A stretch of 64,000 nt of DNA from Caenorhabditis remanei (lineage: Eukaryota; Nematoda; Chromadorea; Rhabditida; Rhabditidae). Within the stretch, counting starts at the first letter, position 1. Every line of letters starts with the position of its first letter. The notes under the pieces are model-generated. The model saw nothing but the letters and a program-made list of their open reading frames with translations, searched no databases and had not been told where the DNA came from. A program made the translations under genes and the position numbers. This document shows positions 1 to 10,797 of the stretch, piece by piece. Location of the stretch: assembly GCF_010183535.1 (NCBI RefSeq), contig NC_071333.1, forward strand, positions 8,802,587 through 8,866,586, read 5' to 3'.

Positions 1-110
1 TGTACTTTGCCAGTTGAAATCCATCTTGTCTTTTGTCTACAATTGTATCCTTGTGAATAGTTGTGTACTTTCCCATCACTTCTTTCCTGCTTTTCGCCGT
101 GTCCAACTTA
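1..110 (-). CDS. 3' part of a gene cut by the window edge
   Basis: An open frame on the - strand runs off the left edge. It reads LDTAKSRKEVMGKYTTIHKD followed by TIVDKRQDGFQLAKY. The frame is open back to a stop near 130, so the exon should begin after a weak AG at about 110, or translation could begin at the ATG at 76. A candidate upstream exon is 505..534, where ATG gives MPKNPQEKFA followed by a GT donor in the same phase (0). I do not recognise the protein. The charged, codon-like composition suggests real coding sequence, but the start is unresolved and most of the gene lies outside the window. Confidence 0.45.
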
Positions 111-940
111 CAAAGTTCGCAATTTGGAACCAAGTAATGTTAATAAAACTCTAAATCAAAAATATTGATTCCTCGTTTTTTCCTCTTTTCTCGAGTTGTT
201 TACTCAAAGAGTGACCGGTCTGCGGGTGTTCGCGAGTAATGGAATAGAGGTGCCAGGGCCCTTCCCAGTGCCATAAAAATAGTTGTAGACTCATGAATGA
301 TCTGTCATCTCTAACCACTCGCCTTTCAATTACCACTCTCGTCATGTGCTCGTTCCTACGCAGTTATTGTACACGAGTCATCAATACCCGATCGTATTCC
401 TTTCGTCTGCACACGAGGCTTAATGAATAAAACGGATAAAATCCAATTAAAGAAGCGTAGAGATTTGTAGTTGTGTACTTGAATAAGCTGAAAATTTATG
501 ATACCGCAAACTTTTCTTGTGGATTTTTCGGCATTTTTTTCACACCACTCAAATAAAGTTGTCAATTAAAGAACGGATGTTCTTTTTAAGAAAACCGCCA
601 AAATGTTCAAGTACGAAATGTCAAAACTAAAACCCTTTTTGCCACTCAAACGTTGCGCCGTGGCAACACATTGCGTCACATGGGAAGACCGTTTCTTATT
701 GTTCCTTCCGTTACCATCTGTTCCCTTCTAAAGTAACGGAGAAAGTTTTCCGAGTGTTTCAAAAAATCAAATACCGTAAATTATGTAAAGGAATGGGATG
801 TGAAGACGGAATAAAGCTCAGATAGCGCTACCACGTTAAGAATCTTGGTACCTTCAATTTTATTTTCATTACGTACAATTTTTGAACATTATCATCGATT
901 TGAAATCAGAGATAATTATATTATTTGACAAATGTAGATG

Positions 941-1534
941 TTATCCTGCGGCTCGTTCGGAAAGATGCGTGTTGAGCAGTTGATATTCCGGGTCTCGTGG
1001 CAAAGTAAAAGCCATCCAATGCTCAAATTCTCTGTACAATTCGTACAGATGAATTATCGAACACATTTTATTGTGGTATTTCTGAAAATCATACTGATAT
1101 CCAATAATCAATCAAGAAGTAATATTCCTCACCATTATTTGTCTGATGGAAAGGTCCTCCAGTTCTTTAATAGCCCGAAGATCTGCGATTTGTCTCAAAC
1201 GAGAACTTATTGTTCTGAGAGCTGCACTTTGAGTGTTTGCGACAATATCAGGATAACGTGCTCCCTAAAAAAGCCAAAAGTAAAAATGGTCTTTTAAATT
1301 TTAATTAAATCAATACCCTTCTACGACGAGAAATGATGACTTCTGTTGCCGGAGTTTGCTGAAGAAGTGCGACAAGACGCCGTTCCTTACTCTGAACAGT
1401 ATGTGTTACTTTTCAAAATGTTTATCATCGATTGAACAACTCACAGTGACAAGTAGTATTATCTCTCGTCGAGACATATCCTGAAGAGGTTCGATTTGTT
1501 GAGCCTCTTGTCTTAACTGGTTACCCACCGGCAT
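941..1534 (-). CDS. Four-exon gene for a 145-aa helical protein
   Basis: Exons are 1445..1534, 1317..1391, 1133..1264 and 941..1081. All are in phase 0 with good GT..AG introns of about 50 nt, including a TTTTCAG acceptor before the last exon. The ATG follows an acceptor-like ttttag by 12 nt, as expected for spliced-leader trans-splicing. The protein starts MPVGNQLRQEAQQIEPLQD and ends YQLLNTHLSERAAG. It is rich in Arg, Leu, Gln and Glu, has an RRRR run at the end of exon 2 (about residues 52-55), and looks mostly alpha-helical. There is no signal peptide or membrane segment. I do not recognise the family. The exon structure is convincing, the function unknown. Confidence 0.75.
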
Positions 1535-1984
1535 GTTTGCTCGCTGCTAAAATTTAATGCTCACGCAAAACAAAAATGGGGAGGAAATGATTGTGGGTGG
1601 CTCAAGAAAAATACGACATTGTTTGTGGGGCTTTTTAGCGTTCTCTATGACATGAGCTAGAGGCGTGTATACTAGTGTGGAGAAATGTCAAGTTTAGACG
1701 GTTCCTAAGTGAGTAGTAGATGGAATCGAATTTTTTTATTCAATTTGCTGTACCGAAAAATTGGTAATAATGTTAGAAGTAATGTTTCTGGATAAATGAT
1801 GTTTTTCCTGCTTAAATTCAAATAAAAAACAAAAACCTACTTTTCCGAAGTTTTCTTCACAAGTGCTAAACTTTTTTGACACTTAAAAGGTGATTTGAAT
1901 ATTGTGGGCTCTAGCTATACAAAATATTTCGCGAAAATCTGATATACCGTAAGCAGAGCGTTTACTGTGAGTTGAGAGTTTATC

Positions 1985-2150
1985 AGATCAGCTCTATTTG
2001 AGGTTCATGCAGCTTCATTGTTCAGAGGGTCTGTCAGAGGGTCACCTTATCAGAAAGGCACTTAGAGCGGGCATCTCTACTTTTTGCCGACGAATTCGCT
2101 TGACCTAGGTACCCAACTAACTCTCGAATTTTTTTGATCTCAATATCTTT
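1985..2150 (-). repeat. Dispersed repeat, left copy of an inverted pair
   Basis: The reverse complement of this stretch aligns with about 4400-4565 at very roughly 75% identity by eye. Shared blocks include AATTCGAGAG(T/A)TAGTTGGGTA, AATTCGTCG(G/A)CAAAAA and GACCCT(C/T)TGAACAAT. The two copies face each other 2.3 kb apart, so they are either two insertions of one family or the diverged ends of one larger element. Confidence 0.6.
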
Positions 2151-2539
2151 TCATGACGAAATCATTGAAAAATTATTCTAAAAATGGAGAATATCCTCAA
2201 TTTTTCATAGCAAACTACGTTTATAGCAAGAGTAATGCTGAAAGAAAATTGTGAGAGAATAGTTCGGAGTCAGCTAATAATGATATTAACGAAAAGTGTA
2301 AATCGCAGGAATGAAACTGTATTAGTGGGGCACCTAAATTAGAAGGGAACCTCTATTATTCGAACAGTTGGGGGGACCTCAAAAGAACCAGAAGGTTTCC
2401 ATACCTACAACTGTTTATTCAAATAATTCAGCTCACTAGACACATCTCAATGTTTTTAAAGTTACCGTTTCAGATACTCAATATGATCAGATTACATTTC
2501 ACATAGAGAACACTCAAACAGGAATTATCGATAACAACA

Positions 2540-2857
2540 TTTTTTTAATGAAATGAAGCTGGTCTGGTGGTTGACAGAGATAACACTCGTTTATCTGTGA
2601 AAACTCCCAGAAGACTTCATAATATTCGTATATCTTCACCACAAAAATGTGAAGATATTTTTGTTCGCAATGGATTATCCTACAATGAGAGTACGACAAG
2701 GAGACCCAACACCATCCATAACAAATTTTGTATGTTTTCAAAGAGCGATGAAAATTGTATTACGGTAGAATTTGTTTTTGAAAACGCAAGATTAAACAAT
2801 AAGTTTTTTTTTCAATACTGTGAAGAATCTAAGCAGTCCAGAGTTATTTTGACCTAA
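2540..2857 (+). pseudogene. Possible CUB-like domain fragment
   Basis: An open frame without its own ATG reads from about 2552 to a stop at 2855-2857. It includes SPQKCEDIFVRNGLSYNEST, then a KFCMF element, then VEFVFENARLNNKFFFQYC. The order D-x-F-V-R-x-G, a mid-domain Cys, and VxFVxEN...FxFQY resembles the second half of an extracellular CUB domain. There are no convincing flanking exons, and it lies between the inverted repeats, so it is more likely a decayed or captured fragment than an active gene. This rests on motif memory only. Confidence 0.25.
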
Positions 2858-3018
2858 TAAGAAAAAATCGAAATGAAAAGAAAGAAGAAATGAACTTATA
2901 TGCCATACAAAGGTAGTTTTTATCGATGTAAGAACACACGACCTTGACAGTATCTTCTATATCAATTTGATCTGTCTCATTTTCAAGGTGCAAACAACTG
3001 TTATGTCTCCAAGTAGAA

Positions 3019-3405
3019 ATGAGACAAAAACTGAGAAATCTATTACATTTGTCTTTTCTCAGAAAATTGTCAAAAGTTATTATTATCACTATTGTTATCA
3101 CAGCAGTGAGCATTCAGTTTCTGACTCCGTTCAGAGAGTCTGTCTGGAAAAAATCACCTGTCGTTAAAATACACACAAAACCGTTTTTGGTTTTGTTATT
3201 AATTCATGTTGTCAAGTTCATACAGGCTGTGACACATTCTGTCACATCAGTTTCATGGAGATTCAACAAAGATGACTATGTTTCCTTACTTTCCTTTCTT
3301 TCTCTAGCTTATGCATCACGTCTATTCATACCCCCACATAAAAGCTTACTCTCTCTTCTGGGCAAGGTAAATGCGTACCTTATCCAAACGAGGCGAGAGA
3401 TATAA
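3019..3405 (+). CDS. Orphan ORF with one N-terminal membrane segment
   Basis: A 128-codon ATG-initiated ORF starts MRQKLRNLLHLSFLRKLSK and continues with a hydrophobic segment VIIITIVITAVSIQFL at about residues 20-35. The layout, basic then membrane, is that of a type II membrane protein such as a Golgi glycosyltransferase stem. The rest of the ORF matches nothing I know and may be untranslated. It lies between the inverted repeats at 2.0 and 4.5 kb. It could be a first exon, a pseudogene or a chance frame. Confidence 0.2.
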   Translation: MRQKLRNLLHLSFLRKLSKVIIITIVITAVSIQFLTPFRESVWKKSPVVKIHTKPFLVLLLIHVVKFIQAVTHSVTSVSWRFNKDDYVSLLSFLSLAYASRLFIPPHKSLLSLLGKVNAYLIQTRREI

Positions 3406-4399
3406 TCTCGTTCATTGACGCAGGTATCTCATTAGACTTCCCTGCAGGTTTGCCTTTCTCATAGTGTAACAGAAAACACTAACTGAGACAGAGTTTTTAT
3501 TTGATAAAAAAGAAAAATAGTTATCATTAAAAAAATTAATCAATTCAGCAACAAATATGATGCTATTCCGGAGGACAAGCTTAATTAATTTTCAACAAAA
3601 TCTTACTACCTGACAATTTAGACGTTTTGGACCCTCTAGTTGATCGGATTGAAATGTTTTAAATTTTAAATTTGGTTTTCTTGCTTTCTAGGTCTTGCTC
3701 AAAACAGAAATTTTCCAGATAGACATTGTTTCTGTGCCTAATCTCTGACCAACGGTTGTCTCTTCACATTAATCTCTCTAAACATCTACGACTAATGGAC
3801 AAGGTGTATATTAGAAGAGTGCTCAAAGGTGGCCTGCATGTTCTCCAGTAATTGTTCATTCTACATTTTTGACGCATGTAAAAGGAAGTTACTTCATTTC
3901 CATTTTTAAATTTATTGTATAATTATTGAAACACTGTTTACAATGGATAAAAAACAAGGAATTAGCTAATTTAGTTTTCAACTCAGAAGATGTCAAATAA
4001 ATATTTAATAATCAGATAACATAGGTTTTAATGAACCTTAAACACCATTTTATTCAATAATTGAATTTAGGAAAAGTGAAGAGTCGGTGGCTTTAAAATG
4101 ACCATATGGATATATCTCAAAAGGATAGATGCTCTCATTCCCCACTTCCGCTGTGAACAACGCTTGTTATATTGTGTCGTCTGAGAGAATGTAAAGAATT
4201 TTTTGTGAGATAGACTTCTCTCTTTTTCTAAATTTCTAAATTAATTTATATTAGTTGCAAAACAGAATACTAGAACGTAGTAAAGAAAGTAACTGCTAAT
4301 GATTCAAGATGTTTATGTTGAAAAACACAGTTTGCTAAACAAATTCAGAATTTTCTTAGTTTTTTACGTGAAAGTTCGATGAATTTGGCATAAAAAACT

Positions 4400-4565
4400 A
4401 ATGAAATCAAACAAATTCGAGAGATAGTTGGGTATCGAGGTCGGGCTAATTCGTCGACAAAAATAGAAGTGCACCCTTTATTTGAATTGCCCCTCTAATA
4501 GAGTTGCACTCCGACGGACCCTTTGAACAATAGAGTTGCATGCACCTCAAATAAAGTTCTCTTAT
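4400..4565 (+). repeat. Dispersed repeat, right copy of an inverted pair
   Basis: Inverted partner of the repeat at about 1985-2150. It carries the same AATTCGAGAG...GTTGGGTA and GGACCCTTTGAACAAT blocks on the + strand. Related GCAGGGACCCTTCAAATGC sequence also occurs inside the MITE at 5202-5587, so all three belong to one repeat group. Confidence 0.6.
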
Positions 4566-5201
4566 CACTATTATTCAACATGTAAGTCTTTTTTTATAAA
4601 GTTTGTTAAATTTTATAGTTTTTCTTCTATAGATCGGGTCAGAAATTGAATATCTTTGACAGTATGCGTCAAGAAATATTTTGAATATAAAGGTTCCAAA
4701 AAATGATCTTTTTGTTTTAGGAAATGAAAATGTGATCATTCATTCTGTGTCTCTTTAAACGATACTCTCTCATTCTCTCTGTACGGTAAGAAGGGTGGCC
4801 ATTTGTCAGCGGGTTGCTTGACTATAGTCGTACATCTCTGAATTCTTATTGTTGGACAACTTTTATTTCTTTCTTCTATTTTATTTGAGTATAAGCATTT
4901 AGGTTGCAAACAAATAAACATACGGTATTAGTGATAATTTTAACATTTAGTACTCTGAAAACTTTTGAACCAAAACAGATCTCATGCTCTGCTTTACACA
5001 TCTGTTCAAATACCTTGAGTTCACTTGTCAAGTGATTCTTAAGCCTACCTATACTGTTGTACTGAAAATTATTCTTCTGCTAACTAGTGGAGGTTTCAGG
5101 GGTACCTGAAGTTTTTGAAGTACTTTTTTGAAACTCGAGTCAAAAATTGATCTTGAATTAAAAAAAACCTCTTTTGCACTGGGAATCAAATAAAATGCAT
5201 T

Positions 5202-5587
5202 TACCGTAAAACCTGAATCAGATAGGCATGCCCGTTTATTGATCGAGTACCCTATTCTGACACCATTCTATTGCAGGGACCCTTCAAATGCAGGCGATTT
5301 TTTATTTTCTGAAGATTCTCAAAGAAATTCTTTTTTTTTTGGTAAAATCGTTCTTGACGAATTAGTGTGAAAAAAAAACTTTTTACGTTTTAAGTTTCAT
5401 TTCTCAAACGAGTGACGTTTATCCGGTTTTTCTAACAAAGTAAATAGTCTAAAAATGCAGAAAATTACAAAAAACAACAAAGTTATGATTGGTTTTGTTT
5501 GATTTCTGCAGCCCTTCTATTTCAAAGGCTATTCTATTAGAGGGGCTCTTCTAATAAAAGGAAACTTCTCATACAGGTTTTACGGTA
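5202..5587. mobile_element. MITE with TACCGTAAAACCTG terminal inverted repeats
   Basis: The element starts TACCGTAAAACCTG and ends CAGGTTTTACGGTA, an exact 14-bp inverted repeat including a TA at each outer edge. The TA can be read as a target-site duplication, as made by Tc1/mariner-type transposases. The interior is non-coding, with internal inverted segments such as the CTATTAGAGGGGC region. It is about 386 bp long and has no transposase, so it is non-autonomous. Confidence 0.7.
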
Positions 5588-6301
5588 TCTTGATTGCGTG
5601 ACGCGTTCTGTAAGTACAAATTACATATTCAGTATCAGAGAAGCACTCAATAGGACTTGAGCCAGTTCAAAAGCTCGAGATAGGTCCGGAACATTTCCTA
5701 GTTTGAGAGTTTACATGAAAACAAAATTCTAAAAATGACGATTCGGACTATCACGGGGTCGTGGACCGTTCCATAATGTTAACCTGTTGTGCCGTTGAAA
5801 AACGGAAATAGAACATTTTTTTGTATGCTATTTATAAGCCGTTTTTTGTCACGTTCATAGAGTTTCAAAAAGATAAACTATGACATTGAAGATTTACTTT
5901 TCCTTTTTTTATTCCATTTTCGATAATGTTGTGTATAACCAAGGTTTATTTATGATGCCGACAACTACAGATAATATCATGTACTTGCGGGAAATGATCA
6001 AACAGCTCAAAGCTTTGCTACTTGATTCCAAAATAAAATGTCCGATCAAATTGTTTAGAAAATTTTAAGTTTAATTTTCAAATCCGAATTCAATAATTGA
6101 ATTCCAACCAATGCAATGCATGTCCAGCAAGAAGACTTATCTTCAGACCAGCAGTAGACCACTTGTCTTTCTCTTTTTTCTAGTGTTTTTTAAAATGAAA
6201 CCAAACAAAAAACATTATCCTTGTTTACTGGATTCTATCAAGGAGAATGTGTTCGACTCTCTCATTGCCTCTTGTTTGCCTATACACGGTTGTGTATGAA
6301 C

Positions 6302-6383
6302 GGTGAGATGGCCGAGTGGTCTAAGGCGCTGGTTTTAGGCACCAGTCCCTCCGGGGGCGTGGGTTCGAACCCCACTCTCATCA
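6302..6383 (+). tRNA. tRNA-Leu (anticodon UAG), copy 1
   Basis: An 82-nt tRNA with a long class II variable arm. The acceptor stem is GGTGAGA paired to TCTCATC with one G-T wobble. The anticodon stem-loop is CTGGT-TTTAGGC-ACCAG, giving anticodon TAG, so it decodes CUA leucine codons. The internal polymerase III promoter shows a TGGCCGAGTGG A box and a GGTTCGAACC B box. There is no intron. A T-run starting about 8 nt after the gene is the terminator. The sequence is identical to the copy at 6927..7008. Confidence 0.97.
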
Positions 6384-6926
6384 ACTCCTTTTTGCTTTTT
6401 TTGTTTCTTTTGCCTGTATAATTCAAAGTTGTCGATGCGACAACTCTTTATTAATTCGTAATTTGAAACGTTTCTGTGAGTATTGAATAGAACATTTCTA
6501 CACATTTATTCTCATTTTCAGAGTTTTCTCAAACTCTTCTGTCAATTTTTTGCAGTAATCATTCTCGTACACGATGACATCTAGCGAGAAAAAAACATTT
6601 CAAAACGTGTCCATAAAATGTTTTCAAACATACATGTGCATACTTCTCACGACTCGATGCAGGTTTTCAAATACGCTGATACTGCTATCGCCGTATCATC
6701 TATTTGTTTCATTTCTACTGAATTTACGTATTTGTTTCCCAGCCTTATTGACTCAACGTGAAGAAACCCCACAGAAAAACAACAGAAAGAACAAAACTCT
6801 TTTCTGTCCTCCTTTTCCTCTCCTCCTCCACTCCGCTGAGTGTGAGACCTCGAGTCTATTTATTCACAGCTGTTCTTCCCTCAACCCTCTCTGTAGTGAA
6901 CGGCCTCTTATACGTCTCTCAAATGC

Positions 6927-7008
6927 GGTGAGATGGCCGAGTGGTCTAAGGCGCTGGTTTTAGGCACCAGTCCCTCCGGGGGCGTGGGTTCGAACCCCAC
7001 TCTCATCA
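6927..7008 (+). tRNA. tRNA-Leu (anticodon UAG), copy 2
   Basis: The same 82 nt as the copy 625 bp upstream, on the same strand, with the same A and B boxes and anticodon TAG. The first 15 nt after the gene (ACTCCTTTTTGCTTT) also match copy 1, while the upstream flank does not beyond a few bases. This points to local duplication or gene conversion that included the 3' terminator. Confidence 0.97.
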
Positions 7009-7538
7009 ACTCCTTTTTGCTTTGTTTTTCTTGTTTTTATTTGATTTAAATTATTTTAATATTTATTCTTATTTGTGATTGCTCAAGAAATAATTAGTGT
7101 TGCGGTTTTTAATACAAAAAAGTTCAAATCTTGTATTAAGTGTTTTTAGAAAAAAGGTTATTCTGGTCAATCCAATTAGTAATACATACTTGTAATATTT
7201 GATCCACGAGTATACCCGTAGATGTCCAGTTTTTCACAGCGATTTCTCGTATTTCAGTGTCACTACATCTCACATTTTTCCGAAACAAAATCAGAACTAT
7301 TTTAAGCATGATTTTAGAAAAAGTTAGCGAAACATTCTGTGCTCCGAATATTATCGAACTCTACATACGTTGCAGAGTGATGATTATAAATACTTCAATT
7401 TTTGAAACTTCCAAGCATATTGGACAATTATGAAAGTGTTCGTTACATAGTTTATTCAACGAGATCTGACAATTATGAGTTAAAAACAGAATGCAATTAG
7501 AGCATTTAGGTAGAATTAATGAGATAGGTGACAAAAAT
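7009..7538. other. Intergenic, nothing recognised
   Basis: AT-rich spacer between the second tRNA and the 3' end of the 119-aa gene. I see no supported gene or repeat. Confidence 0.5.
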
Positions 7539-8913
7539 TTACATCTTGACATGGAATCCACGGATTCCATGCTCCTGACGAACTCTTCTGGTGACGGCAA
7601 CGATGTTTCTAGTGAGGATTTGTGCGCCATGAAGTTGATTCTAAAAACACCTGTGTACTTTATGCTGTCTAATTGAATAAATACGCTCTCAGACCGTTTC
7701 TCTCGACTTACCATGAGACCGTTGACATTTCCAGTGTTCATTTGCATTGTAATTACATTGACTAAACGAATGAGTTCATGTCTGATGCCTTCGACAAGTG
7801 CAGCCGTCGTAAATGAAGGACGAGCTTTCTGCAATGACTTTTTATACGAAAAGTATTGAATCACTTATAAAGATTAAATGGTTTCTCTCTTCTTTTATTC
7901 ACTCACCACAACACGACTGAACTCCTCAAACGCGTTGTTCATTTCATCAAGAGTTGGGTTGACTCGAGATTGGAGAGCGTCGACGTTCATGTCAACCTGG
8001 TGACCAGTGAGCATCTGAAAAATTTAAGTTATGAAATTGCAATTATAATCCACAAAAGATATTCAAGAGTAGAGAAAAAACTGCTGAGTAAATACTGAGA
8101 TTGAAAATAAGGAAGAAATGAAATAATTTTGAGATGAGATGTGAGAGCAAGAAGAAAAAGAGAAGAAATTGCTTCAAGTTATACACAAGGGTTATACGAA
8201 AACATAATGAGACGCGTCATCCGATGAAGGAAAATCTTGGCTAATGGCTTTTCTTTCCTGCAATATTTTTGGTTGCGACCCATTAAATCCCATCGCCCCG
8301 AGTGACACTGAGAGCAACAAAAAATTATTGAGAGAAGTGAACACTGAGTGGAAAAATTATTCACGTTCAGATTTTATTTGTTTGAATTGATGATGCTATA
8401 AGTTTGTCGATAAATAAAATTTGATAATTCTTTATAGTGCTTTTCATTTTTAGAGAACACTATTTTGAAACTTTATCGAATGAGAACTGAACACGAGTAA
8501 GATGGAAACTATTTATATCAGACTTGTCAAAAATCGGGCCGGGCCGGGCCGAAATTTCTCTTGACCCGGCCCGGCCCGGTCGGCCCGGATTAAAAAATAG
8601 GTACCAATTTTTACCAATTTTTTTTTTGAAATTTTTCGAAAAAAAGAGTAAAAATGCTTAAATTATCATACATATTCACATTTTGATTCAATTTTAAATG
8701 TTTATTCGAAAACTAGACTTTTTCAAAAAAGTTCAAAAAATTTCCAAAAATTTCCAAAAAAACTTCAAAACACAAAATGTTTTGAAAAAATGTTTCAAAA
8801 CGGGCCAAGATTTTTCCTGATTTTGGCCCGGCCCGGCCCGTGACAAGTCTGATTTATATTCAAAAAGACAAGATTCTCACCTTAGTATCAGGTGAAGCTC
8901 GTGACTCCTCCAT
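7539..8913 (-). CDS. Four-exon gene for a 119-aa helical protein
   Basis: Exons are 8881..8913, 7907..8014, 7712..7828 and 7539..7640, all phase 0 with consensus splice sites. The protein begins MEESRASPDTKMLTGHQVD. The middle contains LVEGIRHELIRLVNVITMQM, and the end is RRVRQEHGIRGFHVKM. Heptad-like spacing of Leu, Val and Ile suggests alpha-helical packing, as in small subunits of adaptor or tethering complexes, but I cannot assign a family. There is no signal peptide or membrane segment. The first intron (8015..8880) carries a GC-rich hAT-like MITE. The 3' neighbours are the tRNA genes. Confidence 0.75.
8519..8851. mobile_element. hAT-like MITE with CGGGCC-rich arms
   Basis: The terminal inverted repeats are CAGACTTGTCA...TGACAAGTCTG, followed inward by complementary GGGCCGGGCCGGGCC and GGCCCGGCCCGGCCC arms. 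The element is flanked on both sides by the identical 8-mer ATTTATAT (8511-8518 and 8852-8859). An 8-bp target-site duplication with termini starting CAG is characteristic of hAT transposons. The element is 333 bp with an AT-rich non-coding middle, so it needs a transposase in trans. It lies in the first intron of the 119-aa gene. Confidence 0.8.
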
Positions 8914-10331
8914 CTGATATAAGACTTAAAACTACAAAATTGTCTTCTATTTCGTAGTCAAACCACAAAACCACTCTACCAATCCTGCAGTCAGATTACC
9001 CGGATTTTCTCCAGAATTCATTTGGAAATTTGAATTCAATTTCTCAGAAAGCTTCTTCGTCTTCCAAAATGTATCCAGAACAATAAAGCTGGAATGACGG
9101 GGAGTCAAATAAAAAGGGAATTTGAATTCAGTTGAAGTGAAGGAGAAGTAAGCAAAGTACTGGTTGATTGAATGAAATAAAATGAATTGAATCTAAAAGA
9201 GTGTTTGGTTGGATTGACACTCTGAAAAAGAACTCAAATGAGGTGAAATGAGAAAAAACACGAACACATCTCAGTGTGCCTTTGAGACAAGATGAGACTT
9301 AAGGAGGTAATGAAATTGAAATTGGAGATGAGAAAGGAGTAAATGTGCCAAGAAGGAATGTAGTTATTTTTTTTTGTCTGGCTGTTCTCGAGTCTAAGAG
9401 CCCGCCCAATGAGCAAGTACCAAAAAGGGAAAAAGAATAAAACAGGGTGGTTCGGGCACGGAGAAATATGGCTCCGTATGTTGGCCTATAGAGGAGAGAA
9501 TGTGCGTGCGGAGATATGTATGCGGGTAATTGGAAGCATGACTTTATTACTACGGCTTATTGCTCTCACGGCGCCAAAAGTGTGAAACAAGATGGCGCCC
9601 CGTCTAAGGTTCACGTGAATATTCAATGAAAAGAATGCGAGAAAAAAGGCCAAACGACAACGAGCCAGGGCGGTAGTGAGACAAAAGCAGTCTTTTGGTC
9701 TTTTCAACGGACGAGCTCGAGGAATCGTTAATGCGTCTGACTTAATTTTTCTATAAGGACCCAGAAACGAATACTTTTTGGAAAATTAGGAGTTTCCTTT
9801 TTTTTGAAATCCAGGATGCATTCCGCTCATTTGGAAAAATACCGTTGTTGAGTTGAGAAGTTGATCTGACAAAGGAAGTTTTGGAGACGCCATTTCCAAA
9901 TGAGCTATAAATTTGGTTATAGTTATTTTCAACCACAAGCAGTCCATTTTTGCAGTCAAAATCGGCTAAATATCTTTGCTAGCTTTTAATATGGTTGAGC
10001 CTGTTCACTTGTAATTCCAAATCTGCGGTATATACGCCACCGCGCGGTTACATATGCTTGTACGTCGCAAAAATGAGAATGTTTTGCGTATACCCTTGTT
10101 GGTTTGGAATTCCACGTAAAAAAGCTTGACTATATGAAAAGTTTGAGAGCTCATAACTCGTCTCTCATAGACATTTAACAGGTTTTGACAGTAGAAATGG
10201 ACTCCGCGTGGTCGAAAATACTATAACAAAATTTATAGGTCGTTTGAAAGTGCCGTCTCCAAAGACTTCACTTGTGAGAGTTATTTCAAATTCCACATTA
10301 AAATACATTTGCTGTTATTTCGGTTATTCAA
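8914..10331. other. Intergenic, 5' region of the 119-aa gene
   Basis: No gene found. There is a 13-bp inverted repeat at about 9829-9842 and 9890-9904 (GCTCATTTGGAAA...TTTCCAAATGAGC) and a GC-rich patch at about 9560-9610 (CACGGCGCC and GATGGCGCCCC) that may be promoter-associated. Confidence 0.4.
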
Positions 10332-10655
10332 CTAATTCCATATTTCATTGAACATGTATTCGAATGATTTCTTGAAACATTCGTTTCTACATTTAGTTTC
10401 ATTCACTCGACTTTTCTCGTCTACAGGTAATGATTGATGAGATTGTGTTTCATACCAATTTTGCGAGTAAACACTTTCATGCCAAACCTTTTGATACGGT
10501 TTCGACGCCAAAGAAGATAGCCTTGACGATAACTGCAAAATGTCAAAACCAGTCACAAAACGGAATTTTCTAGAGACAAATAGATAATCGCAAATTTAGA
10601 ACAGTATTCCGTTTGAAGGTTGACCTACCTGCAAATTAACAGAAACAGCAAACAT
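10332..10655 (-). CDS. Two-exon gene for a 75-aa protein
   Basis: Exon 1 is 10629..10655 (MFAVSVNLQ) and exon 2 is 10332..10532. They join in phase 0 across a 96-nt intron with a GTAGGT donor and a TTTTGCAG acceptor. Exon 2 reads LSSRLSSLASKPYQKVWHES and so on, and ends FKKSFEYMFNEIWN. The ATG lies 2 nt after an acceptor-like ttatag. There is no signal peptide or known motif. The two Cys (KCRNEC) near the end are 3 residues apart. It could be the 5'-incomplete end of a longer gene. The start of a possible divergent + strand gene lies 143 bp away. Confidence 0.5.
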
Positions 10656-10797
10656 CGCTATAAGGATATATAGAATTCATTTCAAATTTTTCAGATGTCA
10701 TTTACCGAAAAGTCTAAAGAACGCACATGACTTTCTGTTTTCAACACCGCATGTACACACAAGCGTGTATGTCCTCACACTCACTAATTAGTTTTGG

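Larger units (their letters stand above)
1535..6301. other. Repeat-rich intergenic region
   Basis: AT-rich DNA between the 145-aa gene and the first tRNA. It holds the inverted repeat pair at about 1985-2150 and 4400-4565, CUB-like and membrane-type ORF remnants between them, and a TA-flanked MITE at 5202-5587. I see no complete gene. Confidence 0.6.

Noticed and set aside
6574..6963. 129-codon + strand ORF ending inside the second tRNA gene
   Set aside because: It runs into the tRNA, and the upstream frame has low-complexity composition, so it is a chance frame.
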